From Candidatus Bathyarchaeota archaeon (lineage in GTDB: Archaea > Thermoproteota > Bathyarchaeia > Bathyarchaeales > B26-1): DNA of 18,540 nt. The translations under genes and the position numbers were made by a program. Below the pieces are notes generated by a model that searched no databases, was not told the origin of the DNA, and saw only the letters and a program-made list of their open reading frames with translations. Of this stretch, positions 1 to 6,098 are shown piece by piece. Position 1 is the first letter of the stretch. Every line of letters begins with the position of its first letter. The stretch spans positions 1 through 18,540 of the forward strand of contig JAGTRH010000005.1 of NCBI GenBank assembly GCA_018396795.1, written 5' to 3'.

Positions 1-648
1 GAGGCCGCTAAGCGATATTATGAGGACGGCTTTAATGTTGTGGCTGTCAAGCTTTCAATCGCTTCAGACGGCTCGGTGGAAAAGAAACCTTTGGTCAATT
101 GGAGCGCTTGGATTAATCGGAGGCAAACAGAGGAGGAGTTTGAGGCTCAGCCTTGGAGCACGGCAGACGGCTTTGCAATTGTCTGCAGCTGGCCTAACAA
201 AGACGGATTGTATCTCGCTGTTGTTGATTTGGATGTAAAGAAGGTTAGTGCTGACGCCAAACGAAGAGGGGAAAAACTGCTTGACCGCTTTCCAATAACT
301 CGAATCGAGCGGACCATCTCAAATGGGCTTCATTACGATTATCTGTCAAGGGTGAAGCCGCAGCCGGTAAGCGAGGCGCATGATTCATGCGCTTTAGAGT
401 TGATAGCTGGGCCGAAACTCTGCATTATGGCGCCGTCAAAGGGATACAAAAATTTAAACGATAACCCGCCCCGTGTTGTCGAGGATGCTGAGGAGATGTT
501 TCGTGAAATCGTTAGGCTGCCGAATCAAAAACTACTGAAAATAGAGAAGGAGCCAAAAGAGAAACTTGAAAGATGGCTTAACCAGAATCCTCGTATCATA
601 TGGTTTCTCTATGACTTGAGAAACCGCCGAGAAGGAGTCTATGACTAG
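1..648 (+). CDS. Prim-pol (AEP) domain protein, 5' partial, 3' end probably replaced
   Basis: The reading frame is open from the first base, so the true start lies left of the window; the GTG at 40 is only the first internal start-like codon. The protein resembles the bifunctional DNA primase/polymerase N-terminal domain (archaeo-eukaryotic primase superfamily) of plasmid and virus replication proteins. Visible motifs in order are a KKP..NW segment, the metal-binding hhhDxD motif (VVDLDV, nt 220-237), a SNGLH segment matching the sGGxH motif (His codon near nt 331), and an LELIAG..CIMAPS strand matching motif III (nt 394-438). The helicase part usual in such proteins is missing. The last roughly 17 codons are the reverse complement of the opposing ATPase gene, so the natural C terminus seems to have been lost at a recombination junction near nt 590-600. 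This is probably a remnant of a replicon or integrated element. Confidence 0.7.
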   Translation, partial: EAAKRYYEDGFNVVAVKLSIASDGSVEKKPLVNWSAWINRRQTEEEFEAQPWSTADGFAIVCSWPNKDGLYLAVVDLDVKKVSADAKRRGEKLLDRFPITRIERTISNGLHYDYLSRVKPQPVSEAHDSCALELIAGPKLCIMAPSKGYKNLNDNPPRVVEDAEEMFREIVRLPNQKLLKIEKEPKEKLERWLNQNPRIIWFLYDLRNRREGVYD

Positions 649-999
649 CATTGTTGCCTTCATATCGAGAACCTCACGTATTATCTGCTCGAAAACCGCT
701 GGAACGCCAATCTCCCTAAGTGTAACCATCTCTAGAAACCTAAACTTCCCACCACGCTCAAGCCTCTCAAAATCAAGGCCTAGGCCCCGCATATTCTCAA
801 TAAAGCTTTTGCGCCCCTCAACAAAACTCACATATAAACCGTTCTCGCCATGCTTCTCAACGCCATTATAAATCCAGTTCGCCGCAAAGATAGTTTTACC
901 AGAACCCGGGGACCCAGCAACAGATATAAGGCTGCCAACTGGAAAACCGCCACCAAGAATGGAATCGAGTATCGCACTTCCAGTACATATGCGGTTCAT
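532..999 (-). CDS. KaiC/RadA-like ATPase, truncated at its 3' end
   Basis: The product starts with the KaiC-family signature ILDSILGGGFPVGS, then a Walker A motif GSPGSGKT (about residues 29-36) and a Walker B strand MLVIDS (about 117-122), so it belongs to the RecA-like KaiC ATPases. I chose the ATG at 999 because the family homology begins there. An upstream TTG at 1050 would add a non-homologous leader, and a TATA-like TTTATAC lies upstream at about 1035-1041. A complete KaiC domain is about 220-240 residues; this one loses homology after the DSFSAVSQVIEKPYDTRI segment (near nt 590) and then reads into antisense prim-pol sequence for about 20 codons. The nucleotide-binding core is present, but the C-terminal strands and subunit-contact region are not, so it is probably non-functional or a fusion product. 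Confidence 0.7.
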   Translation of the reverse strand: MNRICTGSAILDSILGGGFPVGSLISVAGSPGSGKTIFAANWIYNGVEKHGENGLYVSFVEGRKSFIENMRGLGLDFERLERGGKFRFLEMVTLREIGVPAVFEQIIREVLDMKATMLVIDSFSAVSQVIEKPYDTRILVKPSFKFLFWLLLYFQ

Positions 1000-1119
1000 A
1001 TAGCCACCCAGAATATGAGGGGATACTCCCAATAGTATAAAGTAAAGCAAAGAATATTTATTTTTTTGGATTTATTTTTTCTTAACTCTAGAAAATCAAA
1101 CATAAGTGGTAATCTATAC

Positions 1120-1326
1120 CTAAAATCTCATACATCCTTTTAGATTATCAGAATTTATACTGGTTGAACTTCGACATAGCACAGTCTTTCTTAGTTGTGA
1201 ATACACCTCAATTTCTGAGTCATCCTCCCTAATCTTGAACAAATTCGGCTTCTTTAGGATCCTCCGCTAATTTATTAGACTATCTCCTTGGAAACTGTCT
1301 CCAATAATCTCATCCAACTCGTACAT
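1120..1326 (-). pseudogene. Small broken ORF with one in-frame TAG
   Basis: Reading the minus strand from the ATG at 1326 gives MYELDEIIGDSFQGDSLIN, a TAG at 1267-1269, then 48 open codons (RRILKKPNLFKIREDDSEIE and onward) to a stop at 1120-1122. Both halves have a coding-like composition with alternating charged and hydrophobic residues, and they share a frame. I do not recognise the family. The stretch from 1051 to 1362 otherwise holds only AT-rich sequence next to the ATPase promoter. This is most likely a decayed small gene. A chance open frame is possible, because no homology is visible. Confidence 0.3.
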
Positions 1327-1362
1327 TCCGCTTAGAACCCTCTTACTTAACATCTATCGCCT

Positions 1363-1707
1363 TCATCCCAGCGCCTTCCTCGTGTTGAGCTGAATGGAAT
1401 TCTTAATATCATTTATATAGTCTGGAAATCTATAGCCTTTCCTCCACCGAAGTTCTAACCCAACCTTCATATACAAATTTTCCACTATCAAGTCCTCCAC
1501 TATAATTGAGCCAACGCCAATTATTTCACGCAGAGCCTTAGAGAATACTTGAGGATTACTCGGTATTCCATCTAAATCTAAATTATACTTCTCCTTCATA
1601 ACCCGAAGAATGCTCTCGAACCCTCTCCTCCCAAAAATGCTTAACATGACCTCCTCGACAACTTCGCTGATTATTCTGTTCACCACACTTAGATACCCCA
1701 AACTCAA
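1363..1707 (-). CDS. Small archaeal protein, NitrOD5-like domain
   Basis: This 114-residue protein carries the pattern FGRRGFESILRVMKEKYNLD followed by LDGIPSNPQVFSKALREIIG and an EDLIVENLYMKVGLE tail. I associate this all-helical layout with the small NitrOD5-type output domains of Thaumarchaeota and Bathyarchaeota, from memory and without a search. Function is unknown; such domains are thought to be signalling outputs. The start at 1707 is a TTG. A TATA-like TTTATAG lies about 25 nt upstream (near 1730), which would make it a leaderless transcript. The GTG codons seven and eight codons in are alternatives. It is probably transcribed alone, downstream of and in the same direction as the winged-helix gene at 1748-2056, with a gap of about 40 nt. 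Confidence 0.55.
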   Translation of the reverse strand: MSLGYLSVVNRIISEVVEEVMLSIFGRRGFESILRVMKEKYNLDLDGIPSNPQVFSKALREIIGVGSIIVEDLIVENLYMKVGLELRWRKGYRFPDYINDIKNSIQLNTRKALG

Positions 1708-1747
1708 AGAATGATTTATGATTTTTATCTATAAAATCCTTCTTGAT

Positions 1748-2056
1748 TTATACGTGCACTCCAGATCCTCTTGAAGCCGAGAATTCGGCTGAGAGAGTTT
1801 CAAGAGTCCTTAGGACGCGCTTACCCTTCTCTGTAATGAAGACTAACGTGCTATTTCTAACTGTTTTCCGCTCTACGAGTCCTTGTTTCTCTAGATTTGC
1901 CAGTATCTCGATAAGAGGCTTCCAGGAAATATTCGCAGCATACATAACTCTGGTAGGCTTATTGACGCCGCGCTTAATTATCCTTAAAACATCAATATAA
2001 ATTTCGAGTTTACTTCTACGGCGGCTCGGACTCAGCTCACTGAGAGCTGATTCCAT
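1748..2056 (-). CDS. Winged-helix transcriptional regulator (HTH_45-like)
   Basis: This 102-residue protein has one winged helix-turn-helix. The segments are RRSKLEIYIDVLRIIKRGVN (helix 1), KPTRVMYAANISWKPLIEIL (helices 2 and 3), LANLEKQGLVERK (recognition and wing start) and VFITEKGKRVLRTLETL (wing and last helix). This is the archaeal pattern classed as HTH_45/PF14947-like, in which KPTRVMYAANISW is characteristic. It should bind DNA as a dimer; its target and ligand are unknown. The ATG at 2056 follows a very purine-rich GGGGGGCT stretch about 7 nt upstream, a plausible ribosome-binding site. It is divergent from the TrmB-like gene at 2156, with about 100 nt between them, so the two may control each other or themselves. 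Confidence 0.8.
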   Translation of the reverse strand: MESALSELSPSRRRSKLEIYIDVLRIIKRGVNKPTRVMYAANISWKPLIEILANLEKQGLVERKTVRNSTLVFITEKGKRVLRTLETLSAEFSASRGSGVHV

Positions 2057-2155
2057 CGCTTTAGCCCCCCATTAATATGCATATTTTGTCTGTAAACTTT
2101 ATTATAGAGGGATTTTATAAAAAATTTAATAAAAAATTTAATATGTAACATTTGT
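2057..2155. promoter_or_regulatory. Divergent promoter region with palindrome and tandem repeat
   Basis: The gap between two oppositely oriented regulator genes holds a perfect 12-bp palindrome AATATGCATATT (2074-2085). It also holds two exact back-to-back copies of AAAAAATTTAAT (2119-2130 and 2131-2142), which include TATA-like sequence. The palindrome lies where the minus-strand promoter of the winged-helix gene would be, and the repeat lies where the plus-strand TATA box of the TrmB-like gene would be. Both are good operator candidates for autoregulation; that role is an inference. Confidence 0.5.
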
Positions 2156-3856
2156 TTGTTACAACTATGCGCAGGGAGCGATACGTCCATTGAAGATACT
2201 TTAAGCATGCTTCAATCTTATGGTTTAACAAGAACGCAAGCCCAAATATTCATTTATTTGACTAGGATGGGAGCAAGTAGCATAAGCTCTCTTGCAAAAG
2301 CCCTAAAAACAAACCGTATGAATATCCACCGCAATCTTAAGAGAATGCAGGACATGGGTTTGATAAACATTATACCTGGTAGACCTCTAAGGTTCTTGGC
2401 GACACCAGCCAACATAGCTCTCGACATATTACTGTCAACAGCTAAAAACAGAGTTTCAGAAATGGAAAGCAAATATCCTCAGATTTTAGACGCTCTCTCC
2501 AAAATCTCCAGTCAACAGCAGGAACACGCCATTGAAACGAAGTTTAGGCTTCACAACGGTAGGAGAAGTGTCTACGCAATTATAATGCAGATTCTAGAAG
2601 AAAGCAAGAGAGAAGTATGCATACTAACAACTCCAAATGACTTAGTATGCCTATCCCTCTATGGACTTGATGATGCTTTGAAAAAATTATACGCCAAAAT
2701 GATTAGAATCAGAATACTTACAAACATCAGCGATAAAAAGACGGCACTGATGTTAAGAGACTACATGAAGTATGCCACAATAAGGCACACTGATATTCAA
2801 GTTAGAGCGCGCTTCATCATAGTCGATAATGAAGCAGCATTCACTTCTCTTACGGTAGATAGCTCAGCAAACCTGGACTCAGAGAGCGACTCAGGCTTCT
2901 GGACAGATTCACCCCACTACATACAATCCATTAAAACATTCTTTGAGATAGCTTGGCGCAGCGCCCAAGATGCCTCAATAATTCTCCAGCACTTAAAAAC
3001 GGGAAAACCAGTAGAAAAAACGATAGCATTCAACGATTTAAAGGAGTATTATGAATATCTCAACGGGATGCTAAATAGAGCTGAAAGCTATATTCTAATA
3101 TGTGTTAGATATCTAAAAGAGCCGTATGTAACAAGGGACTTCATTCAAATCCTTAAAAACGCAGGTATGCATGGGACAAAAATAAAAATATTAACCAACC
3201 TAGATGAGGCGGCTGAGAGTATCATAGAAATACTGGAGGCTGCGGAGGTTAGGCACATAGATATGGAGCATATTGGCATAAGTTTCATAACCACAGATAC
3301 TGGCGAAAGCCTACTTTGCTTTCCACCTAGCACCATAAGTGAACGCGTATTCCAGATGCAATGCTTATGGTCAAATTTCATCGGCTTATCAACCATATTA
3401 AGTGAGATGTTCATGGATTTATGGTCAAGAGCACTTAGTCCACCACTAAAGCTAGCAGAAATAAGGTTCAAGAGGGCTGTGAGGGAACTATCAGAGAAGT
3501 TAAAGCCCACCATTGGTGAGACGGGTTGGCTCATAGAGATGCCCGCAATAATAAAAGGGGGATCAGGACTTAACCAGAAGTTCGACCTAGCGTTAAAGGC
3601 GAAAACTTCATTAGAGGATCTTATTGTAGGAGACTTCCTCCTAGAAATGGGGAAGGCTAAAGTAGCACTAATATCCCTACATGTGAAAGCTATTGATGCA
3701 AAGGCTACTCGAAAACTCCTCATAATACCAAGAAACGAATGGCTAAGCTCAGAAGAGAGGGAATTGGCGGCAGCCTATAATATAGAATTAGTGGAGGGCA
3801 TAGAAGCTGAAGAGATAAGCCAAAATATAATGGAGAAGATAAGCGGAGCGATGTGA
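2156..3856 (+). CDS. TrmB-like regulator with two sensor regions and REase-like C terminus
   Basis: Residues about 12-85 form a TrmB-type winged helix-turn-helix (LQSYGLTRTQAQIFIYLTR, then SISSLAKALKTNRMNIHRNL, then a MGLINIIPGRPLRFLATP wing). A helical linker (about 90-125) follows. Then come two similar alpha/beta regions, about 128-270 and 290-440, each with a strand of the type VCILTTP or YILICVRY followed by KIRILTN-like or KIKILTNLD segments, resembling duplicated TrmB/PLD-like effector domains. From about 455 the protein changes to a pattern reminiscent of the restriction-endonuclease fold: GxSGxxxKFDLAL, a strand, LHVKAIDAKATRKLLIIP, and EERELAAAYNIELVEG. The usual TrmB length is about 260-350 residues, so this is unusually long. 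The start is TTG at 2156; an in-frame ATG at 2207 would begin too close to the first helix. Ligand and targets cannot be read from the sequence. Confidence 0.7.
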   Translation: MLQLCAGSDTSIEDTLSMLQSYGLTRTQAQIFIYLTRMGASSISSLAKALKTNRMNIHRNLKRMQDMGLINIIPGRPLRFLATPANIALDILLSTAKNRVSEMESKYPQILDALSKISSQQQEHAIETKFRLHNGRRSVYAIIMQILEESKREVCILTTPNDLVCLSLYGLDDALKKLYAKMIRIRILTNISDKKTALMLRDYMKYATIRHTDIQVRARFIIVDNEAAFTSLTVDSSANLDSESDSGFWTDSPHYIQSIKTFFEIAWRSAQDASIILQHLKTGKPVEKTIAFNDLKEYYEYLNGMLNRAESYILICVRYLKEPYVTRDFIQILKNAGMHGTKIKILTNLDEAAESIIEILEAAEVRHIDMEHIGISFITTDTGESLLCFPPSTISERVFQMQCLWSNFIGLSTILSEMFMDLWSRALSPPLKLAEIRFKRAVRELSEKLKPTIGETGWLIEMPAIIKGGSGLNQKFDLALKAKTSLEDLIVGDFLLEMGKAKVALISLHVKAIDAKATRKLLIIPRNEWLSSEERELAAAYNIELVEGIEAEEISQNIMEKISGAM

Positions 3857-4096
3857 TTAAGCTAAATCCTCCATCTCTCAATTCTAAATCCCAATAATGT
3901 ATTCAAGGCTTTTGAGGATTTTAGAAAAATAGTTTCTGGGAATATTATGTTTTTATAAGTATGGTGGAAACGATAACCATAAAGGATTATGTCCACAAAG
4001 GGTTACTCTCCGTCAACCAAGAGCCCCCAGAAAAGTAAGCGGATGGGAACTTAAACCTAAAAGAAAAATCAAGATCCTGGCGTGTAAAGAGTAACG

Positions 4097-4483
4097 TTAA
4101 AATTTGACTATCTTTGGTTCAACCATTATTTTTAGTTCCCCTTTGCTGTTTACGGCTGCTAAACCTATTCCACTTGCCACAAAGACTTTTATGTCTAAGC
4201 GCTCTGAGCGCATGCTACTTGTTACGAGTAAGGCTTCATCATATCCGTGAGCTAAGGCCTCTAATAGCTGTCCTAATCCACGCAGTATGTCATCGTTGTC
4301 GCTCTTCAATTCAACGGCAATCTTAATCCCACGCTCAATAACCTCGCCATCAATCATCCCATTGCCGACGTGAATGCCTCCTTTAGGAAAGAATGTAGCG
4401 TAGCCCTGCGCCTCATAATATCTCTGGACAGATTTCCGAAGAAAATCAGCCCTCAAACCCCAAACCCAAGAAAATATTATCAC
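4097..4483 (-). CDS. Stand-alone PD-(D/E)XK nuclease-like protein
   Basis: This 128-residue protein has an N-terminal helix (FLRKSVQRYYEAQGY), then the nuclease core. Asp45 in GMIDGEV and the ExK pair Glu58/Lys60 in IAVELKSD are followed by Gln72 in GQLLEALAHGYDEALLV, which matches the trailing Q/Y helix of RecB- and Mrr-like members. All residues of the canonical active site are present, so it could cut DNA. No methylase, helicase or partner is adjacent. The start at 4483 is a GTG with a TTTAAATT box about 26 nt upstream, consistent with a leaderless transcript; a TTG nine codons later is an alternative. It could be an orphan defence gene or a relic of one. The upstream stretch to 4706 holds no convincing gene. 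Confidence 0.6.
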   Translation of the reverse strand: MIIFSWVWGLRADFLRKSVQRYYEAQGYATFFPKGGIHVGNGMIDGEVIERGIKIAVELKSDNDDILRGLGQLLEALAHGYDEALLVTSSMRSERLDIKVFVASGIGLAAVNSKGELKIMVEPKIVKF

Positions 4484-4705
4484 TCGCTCGATTTATGGGT
4501 TACGTAATTTAAAGTTTCAATGCTAAGAGATTCTTTCATTGTCGCTATGAGTGCCTTCACGTTCTCCTATTCTCCGATCTCCTAAGTTTGGTTGACCAGC
4601 GCAATAAGAATTATGCTATGAAGAATTAATTGCGAGAGATCGATATCTCGAAATTATAAATAGCGTAGCTATGAGATTAGGATATGAAGTAAAATTAACA
4701 GTCAT

Positions 4706-4849
4706 CTAATAAGTAAGAAAGCCCAGCCTAACATTTTCTTTCCGTTCTTTTCGTCTTCTTTTACAATAATCGTAATCTAAATCATTCAATATGGGCTCTA
4801 GTTCTTCAGGAAGCGGAGGTAGATGCCTCCAAAGGAGTTGCGGATTCAT
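4706..4849 (-). CDS. Possible small basic protein downstream of tRNA-Ala
   Basis: From the ATG at 4849 the minus strand encodes about 47 residues, with a PPLPEELEPILNDLDYDYCK segment and a lysine/arginine-rich continuation (RRRKERKENVRLGF). The composition looks protein-like, but I recognise no family. The frame is also open upstream through the tRNA gene, which is not meaningful. The start is 15 nt from the 3' end of the tRNA, with a TTTATATG sequence between, so it could be co-transcribed with the tRNA or be an accident. Low confidence. Confidence 0.25.
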   Translation of the reverse strand: MNPQLLWRHLPPLPEELEPILNDLDYDYCKRRRKERKENVRLGFLTY

Positions 4850-4864
4850 CCAAAAGCATATAAA

Positions 4865-4965
4865 TGGTGGACCGGGCGGGATTCGAACCCGCGACCTCCG
4901 CCGTTCTCGGCTAATGTTGGAAGCCGCATGCGAGGGCGGCATTCATGCCACTAAACTACCGGCCC
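4865..4965 (-). tRNA. tRNA-Ala (CGC) with a 25-nt intron
   Basis: The acceptor stem GGGCCGG (4959-4965) pairs with CCGGTCC and contains the G3-U70 wobble that identifies alanine tRNA; A73 and an encoded CCA follow (4865-4868). The T arm GCGGG-TTCGAAT-CCCGC is perfect. The D arm is weak (GTTT/GAAT). The anticodon stem CCGCC/GGCGG encloses the exon loop CTCGCA plus C. The intron lies at 37/38 (4904-4928). The exon bases CTCG pair with CGAG inside the intron, followed by a 3-nt bulge (AAC) at the 3' splice site, as in archaeal bulge-helix-bulge introns. A TATA-like AT-rich box near 5000-5008 is at a suitable distance upstream. Confidence 0.9.
4904..4928 (-). other. tRNA-Ala intron at position 37/38
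   Basis: This is the 25-nt archaeal tRNA intron removed by the splicing endonuclease. The boundaries follow from restoring a 7-nt anticodon loop with CGC at 34-36. The central 4-bp helix CTCG/CGAG and the 3' bulge AAC are visible. The 5' side is looser than the canonical motif, with only a short GCT/AGC helix beyond the bulge. Confidence 0.8.
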
Positions 4966-5268
4966 TCAAGATTTTCACATAACCTTGAATACAACTTAGA
5001 ATTTAATCTTTACTTTTAAAGTAGCAATGCTCCATAAGCAAATGTTTATTTCATTGAGCAAATAAATAGAGATTTTCCGGAATCAGGGTGCTAGATTTTT
5101 AGGCTCCTAATACCAGCAGTTGAGAATTTTGGGATACTTAGTAGTGGAATTAACCTGTTAGGAGTAACTACGAACCCTTTAGTGAGCAGCGTTGCGTCTC
5201 TTTATTTAAGATACGGGGTAAATTTAATAACGTTTATAGCATGTATTAAAGTAAATTTAGCATGGTTT
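4966..5268. other. Long intergenic stretch, no recognised gene
   Basis: The stretch is AT-rich and holds the tRNA-Ala promoter side (a near-palindromic TACTTTTAAAGTA at 5011-5023). From 5095 onward there is an open plus-strand frame continuous with the next gene but without an ATG. A TTTATAG box at about 5234-5240 and an AT-rich box near 5245-5255 could serve the gene starting at 5269. Nothing else is recognisable. Confidence 0.4.
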
Positions 5269-5775
5269 ATGGCGATGGATGATTCAAGAGCCTCTAGCAG
5301 AGCTGTGAGCCTACTTGATGTTATATCCCGTCTTTTCGAGAGCGGTGAATATTTTGGCGATCTCCCAGCAGGCGTTATAAACGTTGAATTAATTACTTCT
5401 GAAGCTGTTAGAGTAATGTTTGTGGATAAAGTTGACTGCGATTTATTTTGCATAATAGCCGTTGAAGAAGGCTACTCAATTGACGCTAGAGGATATGCTC
5501 CAAGAATAATCGATAGAGGCAATATTATTGCTAGAGTCGGCAGCCGATCCGACCCCGGCGCAGACCGCAACATCTTCATATACCTTTTTCCAACATCACC
5601 TGGAGCCATGAGCATGTACATGAAAGCCGCAGCCATAAGATTCGGAATCCTAAATCCCGCAACCAACAAAATAAACATGGAAAAACTCTTAAAACACAAC
5701 ATGAAAGTTATAAGATTAATAGAGAGATACAGAAAGACCCGCTACAAAGACTTGATCAGGGAAATGGAAACCTAA
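5269..5775 (+). CDS. Unrecognised protein
   Basis: From the ATG at 5269 the protein is 168 residues; the frame stays open upstream to 5095, including a GTG at 5182. I prefer 5269 because an ATG-GCG-ATG start follows TATA-like boxes at a suitable distance, whereas the upstream segment is hydrophobic and without an ATG. The N-terminal half alternates strands (VINVELITS, AVRVMFVD, LFCIIAVEEG). The middle has GNIIARVGSRSDPGADRN followed by the hydrophobic strand IFIYLFPTSPG. The last third is helical and basic (MEKLLKHNMKVIRLIERYRK). There is no signal peptide and there are no obvious catalytic motifs. The composition suggests a soluble alpha/beta protein. I do not recognise the family. It stands alone between two tRNA genes. 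Confidence 0.5.
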   Translation: MAMDDSRASSRAVSLLDVISRLFESGEYFGDLPAGVINVELITSEAVRVMFVDKVDCDLFCIIAVEEGYSIDARGYAPRIIDRGNIIARVGSRSDPGADRNIFIYLFPTSPGAMSMYMKAAAIRFGILNPATNKINMEKLLKHNMKVIRLIERYRKTRYKDLIREMET

Positions 5776-5845
5776 AGGGCGCATGCATTAGAAACTTGTA
5801 TCATATACCTTAAAAATATTATCAAGGGGCTCCTACGACGAAAAG

Positions 5846-5853
5846 CATATATT
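5846..5853 (+). promoter_or_regulatory. TATA box of tRNA-Tyr
   Basis: CATATATT lies about 30 nt upstream of the first tRNA base, the expected TATA position for an archaeal promoter that starts a few bases before the mature 5' end. Confidence 0.5.
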
Positions 5854-5910
5854 CGTTTTTTACCATTTTTTGTTTTGGTCGGGCGGTAGCTCAGCCTGGT
5901 AGAGCTTCCG

Positions 5911-5950
5911 AACCAGCCCGCTTAGTCTCTAAAGATAGGCTGGTGGAGAA
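5911..5950 (+). other. tRNA-Tyr intron 1 (anticodon stem, 30/31)
   Basis: This 40-nt insert folds by itself through ACCAGCC/GGCTGGT. Exon bases TTCC can pair with GGAG near its 3' end, leaving an AAG bulge whose last base becomes G31. The position inside the anticodon stem is non-canonical. The boundaries are set by the need for a TCCGG/CCGGA stem. Confidence 0.75.
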
Positions 5951-5957
5951 GCTGTAG

Positions 5958-6005
5958 GCGTCTACCATATGGTAGAGCGTCACGCAGCCTACCGGGCGTA
6001 CAGAA
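5958..6005 (+). other. tRNA-Tyr intron 2 (canonical 37/38)
   Basis: This 48-nt insert sits directly after G37. Exon CTGT pairs with ACAG at the intron 3' end, followed by a 3-nt AAA bulge whose third base is A38, the expected bulge-helix-bulge layout. An inner hairpin CTACCATATGGTAG is present. Confidence 0.85.
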
Positions 6006-6021
6006 ACCGGAGCGTCGCAGG

Positions 6022-6057
6022 AGGACCCTTTTAAAGGCGGAGCCTGGGTCCGGCGAA
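6022..6057 (+). other. tRNA-Tyr intron 3 (T arm, about 53/54)
   Basis: This 36-nt insert lies between the T-stem 5' strand and the T loop. It folds through GGACCC (6023-6028) with GGGTCC (6046-6051). The exact splice points are inferred from the mature T arm; the usual central helix is not obvious, so a shift of a base or two is possible. Confidence 0.7.
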
Positions 6058-6098
6058 TTCAAATCCTGCCCGCCCGACCACCAACTTGTAACAAATAG

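Larger units (their letters stand above)
5880..6080 (+). tRNA. tRNA-Tyr (GTA) with three introns
   Basis: The acceptor CGGGCGG (5880-5886) pairs perfectly with CCGCCCG (6070-6076), giving the C1-G72 pair typical of archaeal tRNA-Tyr, with A73 and encoded CCA. T8-A9, the D arm GCTC-AGCCTGGTA-GAGC and T26 are contiguous. The rest is interrupted. TCCG (27-30) is separated from G31 by 40 nt. The loop CTGTAG (anticodon GTA at 5954-5956) is separated from A38 by 48 nt. The T-stem strand GCAGG (6017-6021) is separated from TTCAAAT-CCTGC by 36 nt. Removing the three inserts gives a complete 77-nt cloverleaf: anticodon stem TCCGG/CCGGA, variable loop GCGTC, T stem GCAGG/CCTGC. No other arrangement I tried restores all stems. 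Confidence 0.9.

Noticed and set aside
1267..1269. TAG as pyrrolysine codon
   Set aside because: No methylamine methyltransferase context or pyl genes are visible, and the ORF is not a known Pyl protein; decay is simpler.
3145..3723. 192-codon minus-strand ORF
   Set aside because: It is entirely antisense to the TrmB-like coding region and has a shadow-like composition (many Ser, Ile, Met) and no domain.
3961..4038. Short ORF MVETITIKDYVHKGLLSVNQ plus five residues
   Set aside because: It is only 25 codons, with no recognisable family. The neighbouring frame continues with a basic stretch, so it may be a frameshifted remnant, but there is too little to call a gene in the 3857-4096 gap.
5880..5886. 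Alternative tRNA start two bases earlier, using GTCGGGC/GCCCGAC
   Set aside because: It would displace T8-A9 and the CCA end. The C1-G72 register gives canonical T8, A9, A73 and CCA and fits tRNA-Tyr.
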